Both the position numbers and the translations under genes were made by a program. From Leptonema illini DSM 21528 (lineage in GTDB: Bacteria; Spirochaetota; Leptospiria; Leptospirales; Leptonemataceae), in NCBI RefSeq assembly GCF_000243335.1, contig NZ_JH597773.1:1667550-1731549 (forward strand): a stretch of DNA of 64,000 bases. The letters are read 5' to 3'. Position 1 is the first letter of the stretch. The number at the start of each line of letters is the position of its first letter. This document shows positions 1 to 7,414 of this stretch, piece after piece. The notes beneath the pieces were generated by a model, which was not told the origin of the DNA, ran no database searches, and saw only the letters and a list, made by a program, of their open reading frames with translations.

Positions 1-4
1 AGCT

Positions 5-1117
5 TTGATTCTCGAAGAAATCGAAACGTTATGCGGCAAGACAGGGGAGCATAAGAGAGGCCGTGGTCTTGCCCATCGAGGCGGCAGCCAGCGTGGTTCC
101 ATTGTGCTCGATGGAGAAAGGGTGGCCATCCAGAGGCCCAGAGCTCGACGTAACGGCAAGGAGGTGAAGCTGGAGCGATATGAGATCCTTCAGGATCGCT
201 CTGATCTTCGCGAGCATGTTGAGCGCCTGATGCTGGCGGGCATGGTTTAAAAGAAACCAAGGGGGGAAGGTAAAGAAACTTTCTCTTACACTTGGGGTTT
301 CGTCAGGGTTCTATTGGGGGTTGGGAAAGGAAGCAGCCGTGAGTCGCTCAATCATTTGAATTCACGCAGGTTTCCTGATCAGACATTCTGGTGTATTGTT
401 CTTGATGGCATCGTATTCGGCGGCTCTGTCGTAATCGTTGCTCTCGGGGTCGATACGGCCGGAAACAAGCATTTTCTGGGCATTTCTGAGGGGTCTACAG
501 AGAATGCTGATAGCGCACTCAGTGTCCTTCAATCAATCGAGAGCCGTGATATCCGCTTCACAGATCGTGTGCTTGTCGTCATGGATGGATCAAAGGCTCT
601 TGAAAAAGCGGACCAGAGAGTTCTTCGGAAAGAAGGCAGAGATCCAACTCTGCTACCTTCATAAACAGAGAAATGTTCTTGCCAAGCTCCCACGGAAGTA
701 TCATGCAGAATTCTGCAAGAGATACAAGCAGGCATTAAGCGCTAACAGTTATGAAGATGTATGCAAGCGAGATGCGGTCCGTTCTATCATGGCTCGAATC
801 CATGAGATAAAGTGTCTCTGAGAGTCTTCAGGAGGGTTTAGAGGCATTGTTAATGATGAATCGTATCAATATGCCGCATAAATTGAGAACATCCTTTTAC
901 ACAACCAATCTGATTGATTGGGATATTCTCGAATCCCAGATGTCAGCTTAAACGGGTTAAAGGGTCAAGGCCTCAGACAGATCAGGTGTTGCGATGGGTT
1001 GGCAGTATCCTGCTATCACAGGAGGAACAATTCCGTAAGGTGCGGTCATACACTCATATCCATGAGTTCTTAAACAGCTTCCTGGATAAAAAGATTGACG
1101 AGCGGATCTCGGCATAG
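5..1117 (+). pseudogene. Decayed IS256-family (mutator-type) transposase
   Basis: Three pieces in different frames together read as one IS256-type transposase. Positions 5-250 carry the N-terminal part (RPRARRNGKEV). Positions 314-660 carry the core, with an Asp-Gly pair in IVLDGIVFGG, then GVDTAGNKHFLGISEGSTEN and the second acidic site VVMDGSKAL. A frameshift near 640 moves the reading to the frame with IQLCYLHKQRNVLAKLP. A last piece from about 860 to 1117 has TTNLID and the usual basic C-terminus. A stop at 248-250 and at least two frameshifts mean no functional enzyme is made. The 5' end lies at the window edge, so full length and terminal repeats cannot be judged. Confidence 0.85.
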
Positions 1118-1333
1118 GATGCATTCAGTGGGTCCCGCCTCAAAGTCTAACTATCACTGGGACATAGTCGATTTCCTTTCTTAACAAGGTTCCTCATTTT
1201 TTCTGTTAATATTTTCTTTCGGCTTGCCGGCCTCTTTTTCCCTACCAGACAACGAGATCTTTTCAGGCGGCTCGCCGACTGTCTCCAGAACGTCGAAGAC
1301 AGCGGCCTGGAGGCACTTCGCCTAAATAAAGAT
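1118..1333. other. Gap between IS256 remnant and PIN-like gene
   Basis: No gene is recognised. The frame of the next gene stays open upstream to 1151 without an ATG, GTG or TTG. The open stretch encodes a plausible peptide (LADCLQNVEDSGLEALRLN). The downstream gene may therefore have lost its true start when the IS256 element arrived or decayed. Confidence 0.4.
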
Positions 1334-1882
1334 ATGCGCAGTGGATTTGCTGAAGTCTATGGCAGACGAATAGAATATCCAAACATTCATAAACAAAAGC
1401 GGAAAACCCCTCAAAACATCAAGGCTGTTGTTGATGCCTGCATTTCGCAGTCGATGTTTTCTATTTGGAAGTCACACGAAGATTTCTTTCGGGTAATAAA
1501 CTTTAACTATTTGACGAATCTTTCCCCTTTTCACCGCAAGATACTCCAATTAACTTCACTGGCAGATTTTATTGCTCTCGTATCCGAAAAAGTGAATTCG
1601 CCAACTGCATTTGAAAGTCTCACGAATGACCAACTTCATCTTGCACTTGGATTACAATGCCACATATTTGTAACAGCAGATAAGCGACTGCTACAAAAGG
1701 CAAATTTCATAAAGAATTGGCTGGAGCTACCAGTGCATGTATTCGACGTTGATGGATTTGCAAAGTTCCTTCTCAGGCAAGTCTACTTGAAAGATCACCC
1801 CGAGCAAACAACCGGGACTTTTCGCTGCACCGTAAATTCGAATGGCCGCAAAATAAAGGAATATGAAATCGATCTGGCTTGA
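1334..1882 (+). CDS. Hypothetical protein with PIN-like C-terminal half, possibly 5'-truncated
   Basis: The protein has 182 residues from the first ATG. The segment around residues 95-140, with NDQLHLALGLQCHIFVTADK, resembles the C-terminal part of PIN-domain ribonucleases: an Asp before a helix, then a strand ending in T-x-D. The N-terminal catalytic Asp of a PIN domain is not evident, and the open frame extends upstream to 1151 without a standard start. It may be a truncated VapC-like toxin or an unrelated protein. It lies directly upstream of HigBA-like remnants, which fits a decayed defence or toxin-antitoxin locus. The PIN assignment rests on eye matching only. Confidence 0.4.
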   Translation: MRSGFAEVYGRRIEYPNIHKQKRKTPQNIKAVVDACISQSMFSIWKSHEDFFRVINFNYLTNLSPFHRKILQLTSLADFIALVSEKVNSPTAFESLTNDQLHLALGLQCHIFVTADKRLLQKANFIKNWLELPVHVFDVDGFAKFLLRQVYLKDHPEQTTGTFRCTVNSNGRKIKEYEIDLA

Positions 1883-2070
1883 TAGCGCCCGCCTCTTTCC
1901 TCTGTTGACAGATACGGTACCTCATCGTATCCCACATCGTCTGAAGGTCATAGCAATCCTGCCAGATGATTTTATTCTGCTCAGAAACTATCGGGCGGAA
2001 AAAAAGAAACGGCTACTGTTAAGCCGAAATCGAGTATCAAAACTACCTCGCAGATCAGGCCGATCTGTGA
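1863..2070 (+). pseudogene. Decayed HigB/RelE-type toxin
   Basis: Conceptual translation in three successive frames reads as the end of a HigB-like toxin. VIAILPDDFILLRNYRA lies in one frame up to about 2000, KKETATVK in the next, and AEIEYQNYLADQADL in the third, ending with TGA at 2068-2070. Joined, this matches the usual HigB ending: a strand with LL, then KK, then a T-P-K-A-E-I-E-type helix. Two frameshifts within about 30 bp destroy the gene. It ends 15 bp before the antitoxin ATG, the normal toxin-then-antitoxin order of higBA. The N-terminal half is too degraded to place. Confidence 0.6.
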
Positions 2071-2085
2071 ACAAGGACGGAAACC

Positions 2086-2409
2086 ATGAAGCCCGAGAAA
2101 AAGCCCGACTTCCTGAATCGTTTGAGTGCTTCGCTTTCAGAAAAAGGTCGTGAAAACGCCGGAAAGCAGGCAGAGGCGATGCTCTTCCAGATAAAGCTGG
2201 CGGAGCTGCGCAAGGCTATGGGTCTGCGTCAGGAAGATGTGGAGACTTTCAGCCAGTCGAGTCTTTCCAAGATCGAATCGCGTGCAGACATTAAGATATC
2301 GACGCTTCGAGAATACCTGGATTCTATCGGCATGCAGCTTGAAATTAAAGCAAGGCCGCGTAAGGCCGGTGCTGCAAAGAAGAAGGAATACGTTTTGTTG
2401 AAGACATGA
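2086..2409 (+). CDS. HigA-type antitoxin, XRE-family HTH
   Basis: This is a 107-residue DNA-binding protein. An XRE/Cro helix-turn-helix covers about residues 30-88, with LAELRKAMGLRQEDVETF, then SQSSLSKIESRAD and ISTLREYLDSIGMQLEI. This is the layout of HigA antitoxins encoded after their toxin. An RBS-like AAGGACGG at 2073-2080 precedes the ATG. The basic tail (RPRKAGAAKKKEY) probably contacts nucleic acid. The upstream toxin is broken, so the antitoxin survives alone. It could still repress its own promoter or neutralise a toxin encoded elsewhere, which is inference. Confidence 0.8.
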   Translation: MKPEKKPDFLNRLSASLSEKGRENAGKQAEAMLFQIKLAELRKAMGLRQEDVETFSQSSLSKIESRADIKISTLREYLDSIGMQLEIKARPRKAGAAKKKEYVLLKT

Positions 2410-2467
2410 AGTCGAGGGCTTGACGCAGATCCAACTTCGTTTCCATACTGTTCTGAGGCCCCAATTG

Positions 2468-3001
2468 ATGAGCCATGGTAAACCAACCGAGAAAAAAGCA
2501 TGGTGGATTCTTGCCGTACTGATTCTTGCGACGACTGCCGCCCGTTGTGGCCAGGATCGTTTTCCATCACCGACCCCGGAGTGGTTTTTTGAGGGTTGGG
2601 CGTGCGAGCCAGATACCCTGTTTAACAACCATCGGCCGAAAGATCAGAATTGTGCAGGTAAGCCGGAATATCTATATCTGCTGTACCATCGCGATACGTC
2701 AAATCCATCCGTTGTCAGTGCAGGCTGTACGGAGAACTCAGTGGCGGCATCTGACTTTCCGAGGGCGGTGTTGCAGGTGCTTTACGAAATGCCCTGTAGC
2801 TCGGGCGGTGTCTGCCCTTCTGAGATTGGATTGCACGGAGCGGAGTTAATCGTTACCGCGTCCTCCCGGTTCGATGTCCATAGATGCACAGTGGACTTCG
2901 ATTCTGATGGTCGTAAGAAATGCGTCTGCCTGCTCTACTTGCACTTTCCCGGTGGAAGAGAGGCTGCGAAAGCGGCAATTTCAGGCTTTACTGAGCATTG
3001 A
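2468..3001 (+). CDS. Hypothetical secreted cysteine-rich protein
   Basis: From ATG 2468 the protein has 177 residues. It begins with a basic segment (KPTEKK) and a hydrophobic stretch WWILAVLILATTAA, then Arg-Cys. This looks like a signal peptide, but Arg just before the Cys is atypical for a lipobox. The mature part has many cysteines (ACEP, NCAGK, GCTENS, PCSSGGVCPS, HRCTV, KCVC), suggesting a disulfide-bonded periplasmic or surface protein. I do not recognise the family. An in-frame ATG at 2420 is less likely because the hydrophobic segment would be internal. The next gene starts within about 25-65 bp and is also a predicted envelope protein. Confidence 0.55.
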   Translation: MSHGKPTEKKAWWILAVLILATTAARCGQDRFPSPTPEWFFEGWACEPDTLFNNHRPKDQNCAGKPEYLYLLYHRDTSNPSVVSAGCTENSVAASDFPRAVLQVLYEMPCSSGGVCPSEIGLHGAELIVTASSRFDVHRCTVDFDSDGRKKCVCLLYLHFPGGREAAKAAISGFTEH

Positions 3002-3066
3002 CAGACTGGATCAAGTATTCGATGATATGAAAGTGGCCTCGCAAAAAAATCATACTCCTGATAGTC

Positions 3067-4083
3067 ATGGTTTGCGCTTGTGTTGATCCAGCAGCATCAC
3101 GTCGTCCGTCAGCACGCACACGGCCCGAAGACCGGTGTCCGGAGCGAATCGCGGGAGTTAAGGAAGCGCCGCCGGAAGTATTGCAGGCAATCTGCGCCCA
3201 TGAAAGCGAGCCTGGCGTGCCCAGATGCGGACAATACCAAGCGTTCGCCGTTCACGACGGTATGATGCGCTTCGAATGCGGATATGCGGGCCCCTGGTGG
3301 ATCAATGGATACTTCAACGTCTCCGATCGAACCGTGATCCTGAAACCGATTTCGCCCCCTCGGCCTTCACGAAGATTCTGGTATGCCCGTGATTTTTCAG
3401 AGGGTATGGCGCCGGTTTCTCCTGACTTCGGCGACAACTGGGGCGACCAATGGGGATTCATCGATAGATCGGGCAGCTTCGTTATTCCTCCTTCGTTCGA
3501 TCAAGCCCTTCCTTTCTCTGAAGGACTGGCCCCCGTTGCCGCCGGGAAAAGACCGATTGCTAAACCATGCTACCATCCTGTGGGGACGACTAACCCACAG
3601 TATATCGGGTCCAAATGGGGATTCATTATGCACAACGGCCAATGGGCCATTCGTCCATCGTTCGATCAGGCGGAGAGTTTTTCAGAAGGCCTCGCTGCCG
3701 TTCGCGTAGGTGCCACCTGGCGGCCCCATCCGGAGTCGGGGTGCTTTTTTCTGTTTGGCGGCAAATGGGGCTTTATCAATAAAGCAGGCGCATTGGTCAT
3801 CCGGCCAGGCTTTGACGTAGTTCTCCCTTTCTCTGAAGGAGTTGCAGCGGTAAGAATTGGCGTTAAATGGACTCCTGACAGAGTCGGCAATAATGTCGAC
3901 GGCCTGCCCGGGGGAAAGTGGGGCTTTATTGACAGGAAAGGCACCTTTCTTATTCAGCCTCAGTTCAGTTATGCAAAGTCATTCAAATCAGGCAAGGCAT
4001 ACGTCGAAATTCGGGAAAAAGCATTTCTACTGTTGCAAGACGGATCGCTTGAGGAGACTGAAAAACAGTTGCCGATTCAATAA
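3067..4083 (+). CDS. WG-repeat envelope protein, 5' end probably frameshifted
   Basis: At least four WG repeats (WGFI...G.....P.FD...FSEGLA.V) occur, at about residues 130-165, 180-215, 230-265 and 285-325; for example GDQWGFIDRSGSFVIPPSF and GGKWGFINKAGALVIRP. WG repeats form extended beta modules of unknown binding specificity. The ATG at 3067 falls inside a hydrophobic run. In-frame codons upstream read KIILLIVMVCAC, a typical lipoprotein signal, but there is no start codon for them. ATG 3027 reads MKVASQK in another frame and would join this signal if one A were removed from the A7 run at 3043-3049. The gene is either frameshifted, slippage-dependent, or contains a sequencing error. Confidence 0.75.
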   Translation: MVCACVDPAASRRPSARTRPEDRCPERIAGVKEAPPEVLQAICAHESEPGVPRCGQYQAFAVHDGMMRFECGYAGPWWINGYFNVSDRTVILKPISPPRPSRRFWYARDFSEGMAPVSPDFGDNWGDQWGFIDRSGSFVIPPSFDQALPFSEGLAPVAAGKRPIAKPCYHPVGTTNPQYIGSKWGFIMHNGQWAIRPSFDQAESFSEGLAAVRVGATWRPHPESGCFFLFGGKWGFINKAGALVIRPGFDVVLPFSEGVAAVRIGVKWTPDRVGNNVDGLPGGKWGFIDRKGTFLIQPQFSYAKSFKSGKAYVEIREKAFLLLQDGSLEETEKQLPIQ

Positions 4084-4107
4084 TGGGGAAAGATCGTTTC
4101 AAAGCCA

Positions 4108-4578
4108 ATGAAACCTCATTCTATCTTCGCCATTCTGCTGCTCTATTCACTCTGTGCCTGCGTGCCTCGACTATCCATCATCATCTGTCAGGGCTATGAA
4201 TTGACAGACAGTCAGTGCGGTCAATCCATCCCGCTGACAGTGAAACCGGCAGCCAGCGATTACTGCCAGTCAATCAAGGCAGAAATTCCATCGCAAGAGA
4301 CGCTACGTCAATACCATGAGCATAGAGAAAGTTACCCCGGTCTGGATGCAGCATTACAGGGGAAAATAGTCTGGGCAGACAACGCTACATCGGTTACTCA
4401 AGAAGAGGTCGAGGCTGCCGGCGGTGTCTGGGAAGAAACAGGCGGTGATCCGAACGCTCAATGGCATAAACATCCGACAGTTGGCAGCTTCTCAGCCTTT
4501 GATTGGAGTACCGGCCAGGCTGTCCTCGTAAAGAAGACAGAAGCTGCCTATGCGATTTGCAGCCCATCCACGCCATGA
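4108..4578 (+). CDS. Hypothetical lipoprotein
   Basis: The protein has 156 residues. The N-terminus MKPHSIFAILLLYSLCAC is a lipoprotein signal with lipobox LCAC (Cys18). The mature part has paired cysteines and contains KIVWADNATSVTQEEVEAAGG. No family is recognised. Its TGA overlaps the ATG of the next gene by four bases (ATGA), so the two are probably translationally coupled. The coupling suggests a functional pair, such as an exported protein with a cytoplasmic partner, but the sequence does not prove this. Confidence 0.65.
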   Translation: MKPHSIFAILLLYSLCACVPRLSIIICQGYELTDSQCGQSIPLTVKPAASDYCQSIKAEIPSQETLRQYHEHRESYPGLDAALQGKIVWADNATSVTQEEVEAAGGVWEETGGDPNAQWHKHPTVGSFSAFDWSTGQAVLVKKTEAAYAICSPSTP

Positions 4579-4934
4579 ACAATCTCACAAGCGAAAGCCG
4601 AACTCTTAACATCCGATATGCTTTGCCCACAGAAATCCTCGATAGACTCAGCGCTGTGTATGAATGCATGGACGGATGGCTCGGTTACGGCAATGGTGAA
4701 AACGGCGAAGAAGGTATTCCTTACTGGTTCAGTTTCAAAGAAAGCGGGCCATCCATTTCGGCTTCGATGGAACCCAGCGGGCTTCAGTTCGATGTTTCTC
4801 ATATGAATAAGGAAGAATGGAACTCCTGGCTCAGCCGCTTTAAGGCTGAAGCGACGAAGACACTGGGGTTCAAGGTGGGTGAGCTTGAGATTGGCGAAGT
4901 TGACGAAGAAATTGAGTGGATAGATGAGGCATAA
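4575..4934 (+). CDS. Small acidic protein, immunity-protein-like
   Basis: The protein has 119 residues, is cytoplasmic and very acidic (C-terminus GELEIGEVDEEIEWIDEA). It contains IPYWFSFKESGPSISASMEPSGLQ and EWNSWLSRFKAEATKTLGFKVGE. This size, acidity and W-rich pattern resemble immunity proteins of polymorphic toxin systems, though I cannot name the family with certainty. It is coupled to the upstream lipoprotein gene by an ATGA overlap. The next gene is also immunity-like and is split by an IS element. No intact toxin gene is visible nearby. Confidence 0.6.
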   Translation: MNNLTSESRTLNIRYALPTEILDRLSAVYECMDGWLGYGNGENGEEGIPYWFSFKESGPSISASMEPSGLQFDVSHMNKEEWNSWLSRFKAEATKTLGFKVGELEIGEVDEEIEWIDEA

Positions 4935-5337
4935 CGACCCTGTTCCGGATTTCACGAAACATTGCATTACCATTCACAATGTTTGATTCATCTAAAAAAA
5001 AGGCCATCACTGATCTGACGACACGACTGAAACAGTCCGATGATCGTGTAAAAGAAGCGATACGAGCCCTCGCACCCAAACACACTGGCAATGAGAGAGC
5101 AGAATATGAAGCAGCGAACGAGGAGAATCTCAGGCTGCAACGCGAATTAGCTCAACTGAAAGAGATGCCTGTTGCTTATCCGCTCGAAGGAGTTCCACAA
5201 TGGGATGTTGGTGCTCCGATGCCGCATGTGCTTTCTTCTGGATACCGAACAATCCTGCTCTATTACGTGCAGGACATTGAATCTGATCTTCCCCCCTTTT
5301 CCTGGACAGGAGACAGTAAAATGAAAAGGGGTAATTT

Positions 5338-5619
5338 ATGGGCAAAAGAGGCCAGCATTACGATGATAGCTTTCGCAGAATGGCGGTGGATCGGTGGATT
5401 CGCGGCGGCAAAACCAGCAAGGAAGTAGCCGACGATCTTGGAATCTCTGTCAATTCCTTGAGAGCATGGAAAGCGCTGTATCTATCAGAACCGGGTGGAC
5501 CCCAGCAGCAAAACCTGCAAGAGGAAGTTAATCGTTTAAAAAAGGAAGTCATGGAGCTACAGGAGGAGCGCGATATTCTAAAAAAGTCCGTTGCCATCTT
5601 CTTGAAACCCCGAAAATGA
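5338..5619 (+). CDS. IS3-family transposase OrfA
   Basis: This 93-residue protein has an N-terminal helix-turn-helix (residues about 8-45, GKTSKEVADDLGISVNSLRAW) that recognises the element's ends. A leucine-rich coiled coil follows (about 60-85, NRLKKEVMELQEERDIL) and mediates OrfA/OrfAB multimerisation. A heptamer AAAAAAG at 5580-5586 lies in the phase A AAA AAG, which allows a programmed -1 shift into orfB. The stop TGA overlaps the orfB ATG. Confidence 0.92.
   Translation: MGKRGQHYDDSFRRMAVDRWIRGGKTSKEVADDLGISVNSLRAWKALYLSEPGGPQQQNLQEEVNRLKKEVMELQEERDILKKSVAIFLKPRK
5580..5586 (+). other. Programmed -1 frameshift site of the IS3 element
   Basis: The heptamer AAAAAAG is read as A AAA AAG in the OrfA frame (codons start at 5581 and 5584). 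Slipping back one base continues from 5586 in the OrfB frame without a stop through the orfB ATG at 5616, giving an OrfAB fusion transposase. This is the standard arrangement in IS3 elements. The shift itself is inferred from sequence. Confidence 0.8.
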
Positions 5620-6482
5620 AATTCGCCTGGATACAGGAGAATCGCTCCGAGTTTTCGGTAAGGAAGATGTGCCGTGTGCTTGATGTATCGGAGAGCGGCT
5701 TTTATGAATCACAGATTCGACCTCCTTCACAGCGCTCAACAGAAGATGCTCGAATTGTGGAAGCAATCAGAGTGATCGCTGATGAAACGTTTGGTACCTA
5801 TGGCAGTCCTCGCGTGACTCCGGAGCTCCATAATACAGGCATGAAAGTTAACCGAAAGCGGGTGGAAAGGCTGATGAGGGAAAACGACATTTCTGCAAGA
5901 AATCCGAGGGTTTTTCGTGTAAAGACGACGGATTCCAATCATGAATTGCCGGTTTCGCCCGATCTTGTTCAGCGAAACTTTGAGCCAGGTGCACTTGATC
6001 GAATCTGGGTAACTGATATCACCTATATCGAAACAACCGGAGGATTCGCTTACCTGACGACCTTCATGGACCTTGGAAATCGTGAAATCGTCGGCTGGAA
6101 ACTTTCTGACAATATGCGATCGGAGTCGATCGTTGCCGCTTTGAGGCAGGCCTTGAATCGAAGGGGGCAGAATACCAAAGGCCTGATTATACATTCAGAT
6201 CGTGGGGTACAATATGCATCGAAAGAGTATCGTGATGTATTGAAAGGTAAGAAGATAAGCCAGAGCATGAGTCGCAAAGGGAACTGCTGGGACAATGCTG
6301 TTCAGGAATCGTTCTTCCATACCTTGAAAACTGAATGTTTATACAGAATCGGGTTTTTTCCGAATTTTGAAGACCTACGAAGAATTCTGTTTGACTATAT
6401 CGAAGTGTTCTACAACCGTAGAAGGAGGCATTCTGCTCTCGGGTACTTAAGCCCGGTAGCTTATGCACAGCAAATTGCATGA
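5616..6482 (+). CDS. IS3-family transposase OrfB (DDE integrase core)
   Basis: This 288-residue catalytic subunit starts with an HTH_21-like segment (about residues 40-95, GTYGSPRVTPELHNTGMKVN). The rve integrase core follows (about 120-280). The catalytic triad is visible: Asp in VTDITYIET, Asp in IIHSDRGVQYAS, and Glu in NAVQESFFHTLKTE after GNCWD. Length and motifs are complete, so the protein is probably active as an OrfAB fusion. The ATG overlaps the orfA stop. Confidence 0.93.
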   Translation: MKFAWIQENRSEFSVRKMCRVLDVSESGFYESQIRPPSQRSTEDARIVEAIRVIADETFGTYGSPRVTPELHNTGMKVNRKRVERLMRENDISARNPRVFRVKTTDSNHELPVSPDLVQRNFEPGALDRIWVTDITYIETTGGFAYLTTFMDLGNREIVGWKLSDNMRSESIVAALRQALNRRGQNTKGLIIHSDRGVQYASKEYRDVLKGKKISQSMSRKGNCWDNAVQESFFHTLKTECLYRIGFFPNFEDLRRILFDYIEVFYNRRRRHSALGYLSPVAYAQQIA

Positions 6483-6955
6483 TTCCCTCCGGAATATTGG
6501 GGGAAGATCAATCCGAATTGGGATGGCAGCTATGTGAAGATTCGGTCTACGAGCTCCGAAGAGGTTTCCAGAATTGCCGTTGTCGAATTTGATCATTGCT
6601 ATGCTTATAAGTTCGGCGGACCGAACGATGAAGCACTGGATGGGCATCCGCTCTGGAATAGCGGACTTGAGCCCTATTCTGCTCACCGAATCGAAAACTC
6701 ACTCTGGACAAAAGAGGAGATGCAGATCAATAGCGTTCACAGCCAGTTTAATCTGGATTACTGGAAAGACCGAAAGCATTTTCTGTTTCTTTTTCATGAT
6801 GAGCTGTTTGAGTGCATTGCCGACGGTTTTAATATAACCGTTCAAAGCGGGTCCTTTCGCGATGTTGCACAGGCTGCCTTGACTACCGTTTTCAGTGATT
6901 AATCCCCCCATATTCCACTTGCCTCTCTCGCCCTACCGACGCACCCTACTCTCCG

Positions 6956-7375
6956 GTGGCTCATAAGACATTCGAAATCGAGAAAAAGGTGCGCATGCAA
7001 CACTGCGACCCTGGCGGCGTTGTGTTTACTCCGCAGTATTTCAATCTCTTTGTGGAGGTTCTGGAGGACTGGTTCGCCGATGCACTCAGGCATCCGTTCT
7101 CTCAACTGATATCACAGGATTCTTCGGGAACGCCGGCGATGCATATCGAAGCGAGGTTTCACGCCCCATCAAAACTCGGCGATACGCTTGCGTTCCGGCT
7201 TCATCTGGAGAGGCTGCGTAGCAGCACGGCCCTGATTCATATCTCTGCTCGCTGTGCGAGTGAAAGACGCTGCTCGATGAAATTCCTGTACGGCTTTTCG
7301 AGGCTGGGGTCGTTTGGATTAACACCCTGGCCTGATGAGCTGCGCGAGCGGATGGCGGAGTTTCTTAAAGAATGA
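6956..7375 (+). CDS. Acyl-CoA thioesterase, 4HBT hot-dog fold (YbgC-like)
   Basis: The protein has 139 residues from a GTG start and is predicted to hydrolyse acyl-CoA thioesters in the cytoplasm. The motif HCDPGGVVFTPQYFNLF near residues 16-32 carries the catalytic Asp of the 4-hydroxybenzoyl-CoA/YbgC group. A hydrophobic helix (VEVLEDWFADAL) and strands such as HIEARFHAPSKLGDTL follow. Substrate cannot be told from sequence. The gene stands alone between the accessory region and a convergent amidase gene. The RBS is weak and the start is the best available. Confidence 0.8.
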   Translation: MAHKTFEIEKKVRMQHCDPGGVVFTPQYFNLFVEVLEDWFADALRHPFSQLISQDSSGTPAMHIEARFHAPSKLGDTLAFRLHLERLRSSTALIHISARCASERRCSMKFLYGFSRLGSFGLTPWPDELRERMAEFLKE

Positions 7376-7414
7376 ACGCGAGCCGCAGCGGTCACCACCT
7401 ACCCCTCCCGCGCC

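Larger units (their letters stand above)
5284..6510 (+). mobile_element. Complete IS3-family insertion sequence (1227 bp)
   Basis: The element has 12-bp perfect terminal inverted repeats, TGATCTTCCCCC at 5284-5295 and its complement at 6499-6510, with the TG...CA ends typical of IS3 elements. It is flanked by a 3-bp direct repeat, ATC (5281-5283 and 6511-6513). Two overlapping frames encode OrfA and the DDE recombinase OrfB, with an in-phase A AAA AAG slippery heptamer. Both frames are open, so the element may still be active. By ends and 3-bp duplication it resembles the IS51-like part of the family. Confidence 0.9.
4979..6902 (+). pseudogene. Gene of unknown function split by an IS3 element
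   Basis: The 5' part (4979-5283) begins MFDSSKKKAITDL with a coiled-coil-like segment, then VPQWDVGAPMPHVLSSGYRTILLYYVQDIES. The 3' part (after 6513) carries PNWDGSYVKIRS, FDHCYAYKFGGPNDEALDGH, QINSVHSQFN and HFLFLFHDELFECIADGF. This C-terminal pattern (KFGxPNDEA, H-P-L, FHDxxFEC) recalls small proteins often found in toxin-immunity neighbourhoods. Rejoining the halves with one ATC copy leaves them in different frames. The gene was therefore already broken, or bases were lost at the insertion. It is not expected to be functional. Confidence 0.7.

Noticed and set aside
2420-2467. Upstream ATG at 2420 as the start of the secreted protein
   Set aside because: It would bury the hydrophobic signal segment 31 residues in and has no RBS. 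ATG 2468 gives a normal signal-peptide layout.
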